64,000 nucleotides of DNA from Cloacibacterium rupense (GTDB lineage: Bacteria > Bacteroidota > Bacteroidia > Flavobacteriales > Weeksellaceae), in the NCBI RefSeq assembly GCF_014645495.1, contig NZ_BMLV01000005.1, forward strand, positions 118,521 to 182,520, given 5' to 3'. Of this stretch, positions 1 through 8,320 are shown piece by piece (positions within the stretch are counted from its first letter, which is position 1; each line of letters starts with the position of its first letter). A program made the translations under genes and the position numbers. The notes under the pieces were generated by a model. The model was not told the DNA's origin, ran no database searches, and saw only the letters and a program-made list of their open reading frames with translations.

Positions 1-427
1 TGTAAGAATAGGAAATGGTATAAGGATAACTTACTGGAATGTAATTTAAAAACAAAACTCTATCATCTTGATAAAGAGAACCTGCAGAGACACTACTAAC
101 GTCTGTAAAGTCACTTTTAGAATATTTATTAATTACTTTGCCATTAGCATCTAATATTTGTACTTTTATGTCACTTACTCTAGTACTTTTATTATAATGA
201 ATGGCTACTGTAGCATCTTCATCACCAGCTTTATTGAGTACAGTAAATACATTCTGATGATTAATTTCCATATCATCTATAGAATTAATCACATAGGTAG
301 AAACATCATTTCTTATGACAATATTCGCTTTAGATTTTAATTCTTCTGGTATAGAAGAGACTGCATAATTTTGAGAAAAATAAAAGTTGGAGAAAACTAA
401 AATAATTAGCTTTAGGAAATTATTCAT
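1..427 (-). CDS. DUF3857-type secreted protein, N-terminal part only
   Basis: This is the 5' end of a gene that runs off the left edge of the window; 142 codons are visible. Translation starts MNNFLKLIILVFSNFYFSQ, a short hydrophobic signal peptide ending in the SQ typical of Flavobacteria. The mature part (VSSIPEELKSKANIVIRND, then a segment ending in Y-N-K-S-T-R-V-S-D-I-K-V) resembles the opening of DUF3857 proteins, which usually carry a transglutaminase-like domain further on; that part lies outside the window. DUF3857 proteins are exported envelope proteins of unclear function, common in Bacteroidota. The family call rests on N-terminal pattern only. The gene is separated from the next gene upstream by that gene's terminator. 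Confidence 0.7.
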   Translation of the reverse strand, partial: MNNFLKLIILVFSNFYFSQNYAVSSIPEELKSKANIVIRNDVSTYVINSIDDMEINHQNVFTVLNKAGDEDATVAIHYNKSTRVSDIKVQILDANGKVINKYSKSDFTDVSSVSAGSLYQDDRVLFLNYIPVSYPYTISYSY

Positions 428-510
428 GATTATTTTTATTGTTTTTTTGAAAGTCTAAATTTAAAAAAAATACTTAAATTTAACAAAATTTTAACGTTGA
501 TTTTTATCAC

Positions 511-538
511 AAAAAAAAGCAGGAGAAATATCCTGCTT
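511..538 (-). terminator. Rho-independent terminator of the Spy-like gene
   Basis: An 8-bp stem AAGCAGGA/TCCTGCTT with a 6-nt loop is followed, reading leftward, by a run of eight T. It lies 25 nt after the stop codon of the small charged secreted protein. Confidence 0.85.
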
Positions 539-563
539 ATTATCAATAACTTAAAACGCTAAA

Positions 564-1025
564 TTAATCAACCATAGGAGCTACCTCTGGATTTTTCATC
601 ATTTTTCTCTTCCCCATTTTCCCTTTTTTGTCTTTCATCATCTCTTTACGCTTTTCCATTTTATCTTTTTTATCAGCTTCCCATTTTTTATATTGGTCTT
701 CTGATAAGATTTTTTTCATTTCTGCAGCGTGTGCATCTTGTTTTTTCTTCATTTCTTGCATTCTAGCATTTCTTTCCTCTTTATTTTTTTGCATATTTTT
801 TTGCAAGTCTGCCATTTGCTTATCTTGTAGCTCTTTTATTTTTTTTACTTGGTCTTGAGATAAATTGAGGTCTTTAGACATTTTATCTAAATGCTCTTGT
901 TGTCTTTTTTGCATTTCAGCTTTTCTTTGCTCAGGATCCATTTTACCAGGTCTATCCATTCCTTTTTGTTGCGCGAAAGCAATTGTTGCAAAACCTAATA
1001 CTAAGGTCAAAAATATTTTTTTCAT
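564..1025 (-). CDS. Spy/CpxP-like charged periplasmic protein
   Basis: A 153-residue exported protein. Residues 1-18 form a Sec signal peptide (MKKIFLTLVLGFATIAFAQ). The rest is almost entirely Lys, Met, Glu, Asp and Gln and is predicted to be long amphipathic helices or coiled coil. The segment LNLSQDQVKKIKELQDKQM resembles the LTxxQ motif of the Spy/CpxP periplasmic chaperones, and a second weaker copy (ILSEDQYKKWEADKK) follows about 55 residues later. Small secreted helical proteins of this kind are common in Flavobacteria and are usually linked to envelope stress, but this role is inference. It is monocistronic, with its own terminator. No clear -7 octamer was seen upstream. Confidence 0.75.
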   Translation of the reverse strand: MKKIFLTLVLGFATIAFAQQKGMDRPGKMDPEQRKAEMQKRQQEHLDKMSKDLNLSQDQVKKIKELQDKQMADLQKNMQKNKEERNARMQEMKKKQDAHAAEMKKILSEDQYKKWEADKKDKMEKRKEMMKDKKGKMGKRKMMKNPEVAPMVD

Positions 1026-1118
1026 TTTTAATAATATTTAAATTGTTAATCTGTTTCTTTGATGCTGTAAACAGAATAAGGTTAAATCATAAAATGATAA
1101 AGTTTTGTTAAAAAATAA

Positions 1119-2099
1119 TTATATAAAATTCTCTATTAGATACTTGATGATTTTTTCCGTTTCGTCTGGGAAATCCACTTTTATATTGTTACCGTTTTCA
1201 ATCCAGAATTTTAATTTAGAATCAAATTCTTTTTCATCCCAAATCACGGTTGCTCCCATATCTTCTGCTGCCAAAGCATTACACTGCTGTTCATACTGAT
1301 GAAACATAGGCACGCACAATACTTTTTTACCCAAAAACATTGCTTCTGCTGGCCCTTCGAAACCACCACCAGTCAACAAACCTTCACTATTGGCAAGAGA
1401 TTGATTGAATTTTTCGTTATTGATTCTATAAACTACAATATGACTTTTCAAGTAATCTTCTTTGGTATGTTTAGAGAATACCTGAAATTTTCGGTCTGGA
1501 AATTTTTCTAATTTTTTCAAAATAAATTCATCACTATATGCAGGTAAATAAACAGTGTAATGACCCAAATTTTCAGGAGATAAATTTCTAATTTCCGACC
1601 TTATCACTGGTGTTTTTATAAAATCATCATACTTTTTAAAATGAAAACCTATTCTGTAAGTTGCTGGCGCATAATTTCTAAGTATAATTCTACCTAAATG
1701 AAATCCAGAAATCACAGGTGTTTTAGGTGATAAAAATGCTGATTGATGACTAAGTGCTACAGACTTTATTTTTCTGAGCTTACAAGCCCAAGCGGTAACT
1801 GGCTCAAAATCATTTATTATTAAATCATAATCTTTTACGGGTAGACTTCTAATATCCTTTATCAATTGCCTAAAGTCGGCCTTTATGAAACTGCTTTTAT
1901 AATTGATTCCGCCATTGGTACCAAAATCAAAACCGAAACCCTTAAATTTGTATTTTATTTCTTCATCTAGATTTACATCTGCCTGAGTTCCGCTAATAAG
2001 AATATCTAGCGTTCCGTATTTTTTTAAAATAGGAATAATTTCTCTAGCTCTAGAGACATGCCCATTACCAGTGCCTTGAATTGCGTAAAGAATTTTCAT
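1119..2099 (-). CDS. GT-B fold glycosyltransferase
   Basis: A 326-residue glycosyltransferase-like protein of the MurG/UGT (GT-B) type. The N-terminus MKILYAIQGTGNGHVSRARE carries the glycine-rich GxGHxSR acceptor loop. Near the C-terminus, GGGFEGPAEAMFLGKKVLCV followed by PMFHQYEQQCNA matches the nucleotide-sugar binding region, with the usual E-Q-x-x-N-A. Flavobacterial relatives are annotated only as glycosyltransferase or UDP-glucuronosyltransferase-like; the acceptor is unknown. The longest reading frame starts 19 codons earlier, but I chose the internal ATG because the family begins directly with the K-I-L-Y-A-I strand. It probably acts on the cytosolic membrane face in surface or lipid glycosylation (inference). 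A terminator hairpin stands about 60 nt upstream, so it should have its own promoter. Confidence 0.85.
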   Translation of the reverse strand: MKILYAIQGTGNGHVSRAREIIPILKKYGTLDILISGTQADVNLDEEIKYKFKGFGFDFGTNGGINYKSSFIKADFRQLIKDIRSLPVKDYDLIINDFEPVTAWACKLRKIKSVALSHQSAFLSPKTPVISGFHLGRIILRNYAPATYRIGFHFKKYDDFIKTPVIRSEIRNLSPENLGHYTVYLPAYSDEFILKKLEKFPDRKFQVFSKHTKEDYLKSHIVVYRINNEKFNQSLANSEGLLTGGGFEGPAEAMFLGKKVLCVPMFHQYEQQCNALAAEDMGATVIWDEKEFDSKLKFWIENGNNIKVDFPDETEKIIKYLIENFI

Positions 2100-2156
2100 A
2101 AAAACGAAGTTATCATTATTTCTTTTTGCAAAATCATTATTAAAAAAAATTAACAC

Positions 2157-2187
2157 AAAAAAAAGCGGAAAACTAACTTTCCGCTTT
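2157..2187 (-). terminator. Rho-independent terminator, second of a tandem pair
   Basis: A 10-bp perfect stem AAAGCGGAAA/TTTCCGCTTT with a 6-nt loop is followed leftward by an eight-T run. No annotated gene ends here: the upstream gene already has a terminator about 90 nt earlier. It may therefore terminate a small RNA. Confidence 0.8.
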
Positions 2188-2228
2188 ACTGAATGTAAAA
2201 ATTAAATTTGATATGAAGAATGTATTAT
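2160..2228 (-). ncRNA. Candidate small RNA between two terminators
   Basis: A roughly 65-70 nt transcript would run from just downstream of a sigma-54-like promoter to the strong terminator ending near position 2157. The stretch holds no reading frame longer than a few codons. Presence of a complete promoter-like and terminator-like pair in a 100-nt gap between two leftward genes is the only evidence. The 5' end is estimated from the promoter position. Alternatively the second hairpin is simply a backup terminator for the upstream gene. Confidence 0.35.
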
Positions 2229-2234
2229 AATTTT

Positions 2235-2250
2235 TACAAAGAACGTGCCA
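2235..2250 (-). promoter_or_regulatory. Sigma-54-like -24/-12 promoter
   Basis: Reading leftward the sequence is TGGCACGTTCTTTGTA, which fits the RpoN consensus TGGCACG-N4-TTGCW at all positions except one (T for C in the -12 GC). Spacing between the two elements is exact. It directs transcription toward the candidate small RNA. Confidence 0.45.
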
Positions 2251-2252
2251 CA

Positions 2253-2281
2253 ATAAAAAAAGGCAGAAAAAAATCTGCCTT
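2253..2281 (-). terminator. Rho-independent terminator of the Tyr/Asn-rich protein gene
   Basis: An 8-bp stem AAGGCAGA/TCTGCCTT followed leftward by a T run, 36 nt after the stop codon of the upstream gene. Confidence 0.85.
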
Positions 2282-2317
2282 ATCATACTAACTAATTAAT
2301 TAAAATTAACTAAACCC

Positions 2318-3241
2318 TTATCTGAAGCCTCTTCCACCGCTGTTATGATTTTTATCACTTCCGGCAGAACGGTTATGGTCACCACCTCGGAAACCTCCGT
2401 TATTTTTAGATTCATTATTCCCTCTGTTTACGTCTTCTGTTCTTTTAGGCGCGTCATTTCTAAAACCATTATTTCTTGGTTGTTCTGGTTTGTTATTACC
2501 AAAATCCCTAGGAGAATCTGTTTCGTTTCGGAAACCTCCATTGTTTTGCGGTCTATCATTATCTTTTCTAAAACCACTAACGTTATTTTGTGATTGATTA
2601 TCTCTTCTGAAGCTGTTATTCCCTTTTACAACATTATTATTACCATTAAAACCATCTCTGAAGCTTCCTTTTCTGAAATCATCATTTCTAAAAGTTCTTA
2701 CATCTACATTTCTATATCTAGGGGTAACATAAACTATAGGTCGATAATGCTTAACTCGATAACTTCTATAATAAACAATTGGATTGTAATTATGGTAATA
2801 TCTATTGTAAAAACTTACATAAATTCTTGGACCTAGAATTCTTTCAATCGCAATAAATCTATCATAGTACCAACGATCTGGATTGTATCTATAGTAATTG
2901 AACCAAAAATTATAATTAGAAAATCTATTATTCAAAAGCCTTATCTCTCTAATTTGCCAAGGAGAAAGTCTGAATTCTACAAAAAGCCTATCCCAATTAA
3001 TACTTACAATAGCATTTCTATAGTCATTATAATATCCTCTGTAAAAATCACGGGTATAATAATCCTCAGGATATTCGTAGTAATAATCTTCTGGATAATT
3101 ATAATCATCATAGTAATATTCATAAGGGTTATTAGAATATTGATTATTACCATAATTGTCATTTGGATAATATTGTGCGTAAGCCATTCCTGCCAAAGAT
3201 AAAATAGAAGCAAGAACCATTTTTTTAAATATCGGTTTCAT
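2318..3241 (-). CDS. Secreted Tyr/Asn/Arg-rich low-complexity protein
   Basis: A 307-residue exported protein of unknown function. A signal peptide ends near residue 23 (LAGMAYAQ). Residues 24-75 are dominated by Tyr, Asn, Asp and Pro. Residues about 77-185 form a more conserved-looking core with many aromatic residues and an LSPWQIREIRLLNNRF segment that echoes the LTxxQ motif of Spy-like proteins. The last 115 residues are disordered repeats of G-F-R-x-(D/N) separated by Asn/Pro/Asp-rich linkers. This resembles Bacteroidota envelope proteins of unassigned role; RNA or surface-polymer binding by the Arg/Gly tail is speculation. Monocistronic, with its own terminator. Upstream, the leftward sequence TTGGCACG-N4-TTTAA is a degenerate sigma-54-like site. 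Confidence 0.7.
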   Translation of the reverse strand: MKPIFKKMVLASILSLAGMAYAQYYPNDNYGNNQYSNNPYEYYYDDYNYPEDYYYEYPEDYYTRDFYRGYYNDYRNAIVSINWDRLFVEFRLSPWQIREIRLLNNRFSNYNFWFNYYRYNPDRWYYDRFIAIERILGPRIYVSFYNRYYHNYNPIVYYRSYRVKHYRPIVYVTPRYRNVDVRTFRNDDFRKGSFRDGFNGNNNVVKGNNSFRRDNQSQNNVSGFRKDNDRPQNNGGFRNETDSPRDFGNNKPEQPRNNGFRNDAPKRTEDVNRGNNESKNNGGFRGGDHNRSAGSDKNHNSGGRGFR

Positions 3242-3275
3242 ATTATTTTTATTTAATGATTTGTTAAAGAATATT

Positions 3276-3290
3276 AAAAATACGTGCCAA
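3276..3290 (-). promoter_or_regulatory. Weak sigma-54-like site upstream of the Tyr/Asn-rich protein
   Basis: Reading leftward: TTGGCACG, four bases, then TTTAA. The -24 half is perfect, but the -12 half lacks the GC. The same TTGGCACG string also occurs upstream of acpP, so it may be a different, Bacteroidota-specific element. Confidence 0.3.
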
Positions 3291-3374
3291 ACTTTCTAAG
3301 TTTTTAAAAAATATTTTAAAATTACTTAAAAAACTCTTCAAGCTTTTTTTTAATATAATTAGTTTTGATTTTTT

Positions 3375-3416
3375 AAAACAAAAAAAGTTAAAACCAATAG
3401 ATGATTTTAACTTTTT
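3375..3416 (-). terminator. Rho-independent terminator of malQ
   Basis: A 12-bp stem (AAAAAGTTAAAA/TTTTAACTTTTT, 11-nt loop) with T-rich sequence on the leftward side, 23 nt after the malQ stop codon. Confidence 0.7.
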
Positions 3417-3439
3417 ATAATTCATTAAAGAACTGATTA

Positions 3440-6091
3440 TTAACGCCTTCCGCTTTCAGCTATGAAACTAGAAATTTTATGATTAAAATGTTCTTTTTCT
3501 AACAATTCTTCTAGAGAAATATGCATTCTGTATCTCCAATAATGAGGGAAAACCGCAGGATTATTAATTCTTTCATCATCTGCATACGGGTTTACAATTT
3601 CATAATCCGTCGCAAAATATTCTTGAATTGGGAAAATCGCCAACATCGCTTCAGAGTGAAGATGCTGTTTCATAATAATTTCTGCCAACTCAGGTACCAA
3701 TTCTGATGGCGCAGTACCAAATTGTTTCAGTTGGTTATTAAAATAATGCTGCGTAAGTTCTCTATTCTCTTTCCACCATTGTCTTAGGGTAGAACTATCG
3801 TGTGACGAAGCTGTAACCACATTCATATAACTAGCAGATTGTGGGTTGTAATATGGTACGTTTTCTTTAGGTGAACGCTGTACTTTTAGTGCTGTTATCC
3901 CTAGTTTATCCATCACACCTGGCACACAATCTGGAACCAAACCAAGATCCTCACCACAAATCAACATATCTGTAGCAGCCAGCAACATTGGTAGTTTTTC
4001 CATTGCTTTTTGATACCACAAACCATCTTGACGTCTAAAGAAATAATCTACATAAAGGTCAGAAAGTTGCTTCTTCTCCCAATCTGATAGATATTTATAC
4101 GAATCTGTTTTCTGAATATTAAATCTTGGATGATATACATATTCACTACCATTAAATTCTTGTAAGAAAAGAACGTTTGCTGCTAAACTAATCAATTTCT
4201 CTTCTACTCCATCTCTTGGGTTTTCTTTGAAATATTCAGTTAATTTTCTTTGAGTATCAAATTCAGGTTTAAAGTAATAAACTCCATTTTCAGGATACAT
4301 AAAATGCTCTGCGATAACCTCTTTCTCATACCCAAACCAATCCCAAAGTATTTGGTCATTAATAAAAGGTCTGCAGTATCTATCATAGTTGAATGGAATA
4401 TGTCTAGACGCAAATTCCTGATGAGTAACTGGTACTGCTGGATAAAAATACCCCAATAAACCTTGCGTAGCAGACATTGGCATTCTCCAAATTCTAAAAA
4501 ACCCTAGAATATGGTCTATTCTCATTGCATCAAAATAACGAGCAATCACATTAAAACGCTTCTTCCACCAATCATAATCATTGGCTTGCATTACTTCCCA
4601 ATTGTAGGTAGGGAACTCCCAGTTTTGTCCTAAATCCGAAAACTCATCTGGCGGTGCTCCCGCTTGGAAATCCATCCCGAAGAGCTCTGGCTCAGTCCAC
4701 GCTTCTACAGAATATCTGTAAATACCAATTGGCAAATCTCCTTTCAAAGAAATTCCCAAACCGTGGGTATAATCTACGGCTTCCTTCAATTGTAAATGCA
4801 ACTGATATTGCACCCAAGCGTGTAGCATAACTGCTTCAAAATCTGCGTGCTTCGCTTCAAATAACTGAGCAATTTTACCCGCAACATATTTTTTATGGGT
4901 TTTCCAATCATTAAAATTTGGAGTATTGTTTTTATCTCTCAATACACAAAAAGCGGCATAAGGTTTCAGCCAATCTGCATTCTCTTTTAAGAATTTTGAA
5001 AAATCTTTATCTTTTATAATTTCAGTTTTATTTTCCTCAAAAACTGCTTTTATAAACTTCCACTTCTCAGAAATCACTTGTTCATAATCTACTAAAGAAA
5101 GTGCATTGAGCTCATCTCTCTTTATTTTAAACTCTAACTGAAGTGCTTCTGGAATTCCAAATTGAATTTTAGCTAAACTCAAATACTGAGGATGAAGTGC
5201 ATAAACAGAAATAGCAGCATATGGATAAGAATCCGTCCAAGAATAATTGGCCGTAGTATCATTTATAGGTAAAATCTGAATCACAGAAAGATTAGTTTTA
5301 TGAGCCCAATCTGCTAGTTTTTTGATGTCTGCAAATTCTCCTACCCCAAATCCATCACTAGTTCTTAAACTGAAAACAGGCACAGCTACACCAGCTGCTT
5401 TATACAATTGCTCTGCACTGAATCTAAAGAAGTGATCTGCATGTACTTGCAGTACTTCTTGGTCTTGATTAGGAAAAGCTAATCTATTATCTCCATATTC
5501 GATTGCTATAATCTTCCCAATTTTTTCATCTAAAATGGCAAATTTATATTGTACAAATTCTTTTTGCTTTCTAAGGTCTACCGCAAGTTCCCAAACCCCT
5601 ACAGAAGTTTGAAACATTTTAACGGCTTTCTCATAATCCCAATTTCCAAGTGACTCATTATTCCCTAAGATTACCAATCGCCAATCAGATGAATATAAAG
5701 GTGCTTCTATCCTAAAATGATGGGTATGCTTTTTAAGAATCGAAACTTTTTCTGGCTTGAAGTCTCCTAATTTGTTTTGAAGAATTTTATTGTTGAGATA
5801 ATTTTCTGGGAAATTTTTATTGTTCCAAACATCGTAAATATTGTATTCAGAAAAATTATTAACAAAATTGAGATGGTGCGTACAGATTTCTTCATCTACG
5901 ATTTGATTATTTTCATCAATCACCAAATATTTATATTCAATGGATTTAGAAAAAAAATCAATCTCAGTTTTCCAATTTCTGTTGTCTGAGAAATGCAGGT
6001 CATAAGTTTGTACATTTTTACCATCTAGAACTTTTAGCATTAGCTTCTTGCCAAACTCTGTTCCGTAGTTAATCGTGAAATATAATTTCAT
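3440..6091 (-). CDS. malQ: 4-alpha-glucanotransferase (GH77) with starch-binding domains
   Basis: An 883-residue amylomaltase that transfers alpha-1,4-glucan segments between maltodextrins and releases glucose in cytosolic glycogen/maltose metabolism. About 225 N-terminal residues form two CBM20-like starch-binding modules; the second contains LVILGNNESLGNWDYEKA. The catalytic barrel follows: the nucleophile lies in RIDHILGFFRIW (near residue 522), the acid/base in ICGEDLGLVP (near 714) and the third acidic residue in ASSHDSSTLRQWW (near 767). Y-S-W-T-D-S-Y-P-Y and APPDEFSDLGQNW are also family motifs. This CBM20-CBM20-GH77 layout is that of plant DPE2 and Bacteroidota enzymes, larger than the ~690-residue E. 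coli MalQ. Single gene with its own terminator. Confidence 0.95.
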   Translation of the reverse strand: MKLYFTINYGTEFGKKLMLKVLDGKNVQTYDLHFSDNRNWKTEIDFFSKSIEYKYLVIDENNQIVDEEICTHHLNFVNNFSEYNIYDVWNNKNFPENYLNNKILQNKLGDFKPEKVSILKKHTHHFRIEAPLYSSDWRLVILGNNESLGNWDYEKAVKMFQTSVGVWELAVDLRKQKEFVQYKFAILDEKIGKIIAIEYGDNRLAFPNQDQEVLQVHADHFFRFSAEQLYKAAGVAVPVFSLRTSDGFGVGEFADIKKLADWAHKTNLSVIQILPINDTTANYSWTDSYPYAAISVYALHPQYLSLAKIQFGIPEALQLEFKIKRDELNALSLVDYEQVISEKWKFIKAVFEENKTEIIKDKDFSKFLKENADWLKPYAAFCVLRDKNNTPNFNDWKTHKKYVAGKIAQLFEAKHADFEAVMLHAWVQYQLHLQLKEAVDYTHGLGISLKGDLPIGIYRYSVEAWTEPELFGMDFQAGAPPDEFSDLGQNWEFPTYNWEVMQANDYDWWKKRFNVIARYFDAMRIDHILGFFRIWRMPMSATQGLLGYFYPAVPVTHQEFASRHIPFNYDRYCRPFINDQILWDWFGYEKEVIAEHFMYPENGVYYFKPEFDTQRKLTEYFKENPRDGVEEKLISLAANVLFLQEFNGSEYVYHPRFNIQKTDSYKYLSDWEKKQLSDLYVDYFFRRQDGLWYQKAMEKLPMLLAATDMLICGEDLGLVPDCVPGVMDKLGITALKVQRSPKENVPYYNPQSASYMNVVTASSHDSSTLRQWWKENRELTQHYFNNQLKQFGTAPSELVPELAEIIMKQHLHSEAMLAIFPIQEYFATDYEIVNPYADDERINNPAVFPHYWRYRMHISLEELLEKEHFNHKISSFIAESGRR

Positions 6092-6120
6092 GTAAAGTCG
6101 TTTTTCAGTTCACGAATTTA

Positions 6121-6128
6121 CAAAAATA
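6121..6128 (-). promoter_or_regulatory. Candidate -7 element for malQ
   Basis: Leftward TATTTTTG matches the Bacteroidota TAnnTTTG consensus, 30 nt before the malQ start codon. I see no good -33 TTG at the expected spacing. Confidence 0.4.
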
Positions 6129-6180
6129 TATATGCTTTAGAAAAAATTAATTATATGATTTTTAATTTGTTTCTTACAAT

Positions 6181-6291
6181 TTATGTCTTAAAAAAAAAGG
6201 ATTTATTATCTCTATATGACATAATAACGACTAGTAAAGCTTCTGAAAAAATTAAGGTAGTTAAAAAAATATTCTGTTGTAAATTTTTCAT
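6181..6291 (-). CDS. Possible 36-residue membrane peptide
   Basis: A short open frame in the 306-nt gap between cysS and malQ encodes MKNLQQNIFLTTLIFSEA followed by a hydrophobic stretch and a charged end (YRDNKSFFFKT). It has an ATG start and could form one membrane helix. It has no recognised relative and no clear -7 element, so it may be chance. Apart from this frame, the gap holds only the cysS terminator and the malQ promoter region. Confidence 0.25.
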   Translation of the reverse strand: MKNLQQNIFLTTLIFSEALLVVIMSYRDNKSFFFKT

Positions 6292-6337
6292 TATTTAAAA
6301 AATGGAGTCTAAATTTTCTAACATGAGTTTTTTTTAA

Positions 6338-6373
6338 CAAAAAACCCTTTCCGAGTTTTGAACTCGAAAAGGG
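6338..6373 (-). terminator. Rho-independent terminator of cysS
   Basis: A 13-bp stem with one mismatch (CCCTTTCCGAGTT paired with AACTCGAAAAGGG, 3-nt loop) followed leftward by TTTTTTG and more T, 25 nt after the cysS stop. A closely similar hairpin occurs at 50454-50486. Confidence 0.85.
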
Positions 6374-6397
6374 CGTTTATATAAATTAATGTTATTT

Positions 6398-7885
6398 TTA
6401 ATTCAAAACATAAGAAGTGCCATCTCTTCCGTCTTTTAGTTCTATTCCTTCAGCTAGAAGTTTGTCTCTGATTTGGTCTGAAAGTTCAAAATTTTTGGCT
6501 TTTCTGGCTTGATTTCTTAGTTCAATTAAAACTTGCAATGTTTGATCAAGTTTTGCATTGTTGTTTTCTTCAATATTTTGAAGCCCGAGAACATCAAAAA
6601 CAAAAGAATTCATCAAAGTTTTTAATTCTTCTAAATCTTGTGAAGAAATAGATTCTTTGCCGTCTTTTAATTTGAAAACAAAACTTACCGCTTCAAATAA
6701 GTGCGAAATCAAAATCGGCGAATTGAAATCATCATTCAGAGCATCATAACATTTTTCTTTCCAAGATTTTAAGTTAAAATCGCTTTCTGCTTTCTGCTTT
6801 CCGCTTTCCGCCGATTGCTGATTGCTGATTGCTGAAAGCGTTTTCAAAGCCTCCATCAAACGTTGGAATCCTTTTTCTGAAGCCAACATTGCTTCATTAG
6901 AAATATCCAAAACGCTTCTATAGTGCGCTTGTAAAAAATTAAAACGGACAACACTCGGATGGAATGCTTTTTCAAAAAAACTATTTTCTCCAGAAATTAA
7001 TTCTTGAGGCAGTATATAATTTCCTGTAGATTTACTCATTCTTGCACCGTTCATCGTGAGCATATTGGCGTGCATCCAATATTTCACTGGCGAAACGCCA
7101 TTACAACCTTTTCCTTGTGCAATTTCGCATTCGTGGTGCGGGAATTTAAGATCCATTCCTCCTCCATGAATATCAAATTGTTCGCCTAAATATTTGGTGC
7201 TCATTGCTGTACACTCTAAATGCCAACCTGGGAAGCCTTCTCCCCAAGGTGAAATCCATTTCATGATGTGTTCTGGTGATGCTTTTTTCCAAAGGGCAAA
7301 ATCTTGTGGATTTCTTTTCTCATTTTGCCCGTCTAAATCACGGGTATTGGCAAAAAGTTCGTCTATATTTCTTTTGGAAAGTTCGCCATAATTACCACCT
7401 TTTTCGTTGTATGTTCTTACATCAAAATACACAGAGCCGTTGCTTTCGTACGCCAAACCTTTTTCTATTAAATCTTTGGTAAGTTCTATTTGTTCGATAA
7501 TGTGCCCCGTTGCCGTAGGTTCTATAGTTGGAGGTAAAAGATTGAATTTTTCTAAAACTTTATGAAAATCTACAGTGTATTTTTGTACAATTTCCATAGG
7601 TTCTAACTTCTCTAGACGAGATTGTTTTACGAAACGGTCATTATTAACATCACCATCATCAGTTAAATGACCAGCATCTGTAATGTTTCTTACATAACGA
7701 ACTTTGTAACCCAAGTGCGTTAAACTTCTATATATAAAATCGAAATTAAGGAAAGTTCTCACGTTTCCTAGGTGCACGTTGCTGTAAACTGTAGGTCCAC
7801 AAACGTACATACCTACTTTATCGCCATTAATTGGAGTGAAAATTTCTTTTTCTGCGGTCAGTGAGTTATATATTTTAAGTTGCAT
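6398..7885 (-). CDS. cysS: Cysteinyl-tRNA synthetase
   Basis: A 495-residue class I aminoacyl-tRNA synthetase that charges tRNA-Cys in the cytosol. Visible signatures: [18 protein letters not shown] with zinc-ligand Cys29 and the HIGH-like HLGN; the zinc ligands in WHLECTAMS and PHHECEIAQ; and the KMSKS-type loop [11 protein letters not shown]. Residues about 351-368 are not family sequence. They are a Ser/Gln/Lys/Glu-rich insert ([19 protein letters not shown]) encoded by two blocks of 7-bp tandem repeats placed in the variable loop before the conserved A-L-N-D-D-F-N-S-P segment. The rest of the enzyme is intact and of normal length. Confidence 0.97.
   Translation of the reverse strand: MQLKIYNSLTAEKEIFTPINGDKVGMYVCGPTVYSNVHLGNVRTFLNFDFIYRSLTHLGYKVRYVRNITDAGHLTDDGDVNNDRFVKQSRLEKLEPMEIVQKYTVDFHKVLEKFNLLPPTIEPTATGHIIEQIELTKDLIEKGLAYESNGSVYFDVRTYNEKGGNYGELSKRNIDELFANTRDLDGQNEKRNPQDFALWKKASPEHIMKWISPWGEGFPGWHLECTAMSTKYLGEQFDIHGGGMDLKFPHHECEIAQGKGCNGVSPVKYWMHANMLTMNGARMSKSTGNYILPQELISGENSFFEKAFHPSVVRFNFLQAHYRSVLDISNEAMLASEKGFQRLMEALKTLSAISNQQSAESGKQKAESDFNLKSWKEKCYDALNDDFNSPILISHLFEAVSFVFKLKDGKESISSQDLEELKTLMNSFVFDVLGLQNIEENNNAKLDQTLQVLIELRNQARKAKNFELSDQIRDKLLAEGIELKDGRDGTSYVLN
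6782..6833. repeat. Heptanucleotide tandem repeats inside cysS
   Basis: Four copies of GCTTTC(T/C) are followed, after a three-base break, by three copies of GATTGCT, all on the + strand and all inside the cysS coding region. The unit length of 7 is not a multiple of 3, so gain or loss of one unit would shift the cysS frame. Confidence 0.9.
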
Positions 7886-7992
7886 TTTTTATAATTAAAA
7901 ATTTAAAAATTAAAGAATTAAGGTTTTGATTGTGCATTATAAATCAGCAACAACAGATGATTGTGGTTGTAAAAATTCGGGTTGATATTTTT

Positions 7993-8289
7993 TTAAATCT
8001 GGTCATTTGTTTTCACTATATTTAACCTAAAAATTCCATTTGAACTAGAAAATTGATTATACCAAATATTGTTTAAGGTAGAAAGTTTTGTTGGTTGATT
8101 ATTTTCACCATAAATTTCCAAAATTAATTCAGAAATTATTTTATCTCCTAAAAACTTAATTTCTTTTTTATCTCTTTCAAGGCATTTAATCCATTCTTTT
8201 TGCACAGAAAAAACATCTTCCGAATAAACTTGTGAACAATAAGTTCCACCTCTAAATTCTGCTATAATTGTAAATAAATCCATTATCAA
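7993..8289 (-). CDS. Hypothetical protein, 98 aa
   Basis: I do not recognise a named family. The protein is soluble and mixed alpha/beta in character, beginning MIMDLFTIIAEFRGGTYCSQ (an internal Met at position 3 is an equally good start) and ending without membrane segments. It sits 31 nt after folE in the same direction, so it may be co-transcribed with folE. Composition matches the surroundings. The short AT-rich gap between it and cysS contains no clear terminator. Confidence 0.6.
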   Translation of the reverse strand: MIMDLFTIIAEFRGGTYCSQVYSEDVFSVQKEWIKCLERDKKEIKFLGDKIISELILEIYGENNQPTKLSTLNNIWYNQFSSSNGIFRLNIVKTNDQI

Positions 8290-8320
8290 AATACCTCATT
8301 ATCAAATTTTAAAACCCAAT

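Noticed and set aside
2345..3213. Several open frames of 69-82 codons on the opposite strand or in other frames of the Tyr/Asn-rich protein gene
   Set aside because: They are shadows created by the low-complexity codons of the real gene; their products are runs of Ile, Ser and Val without domain features.
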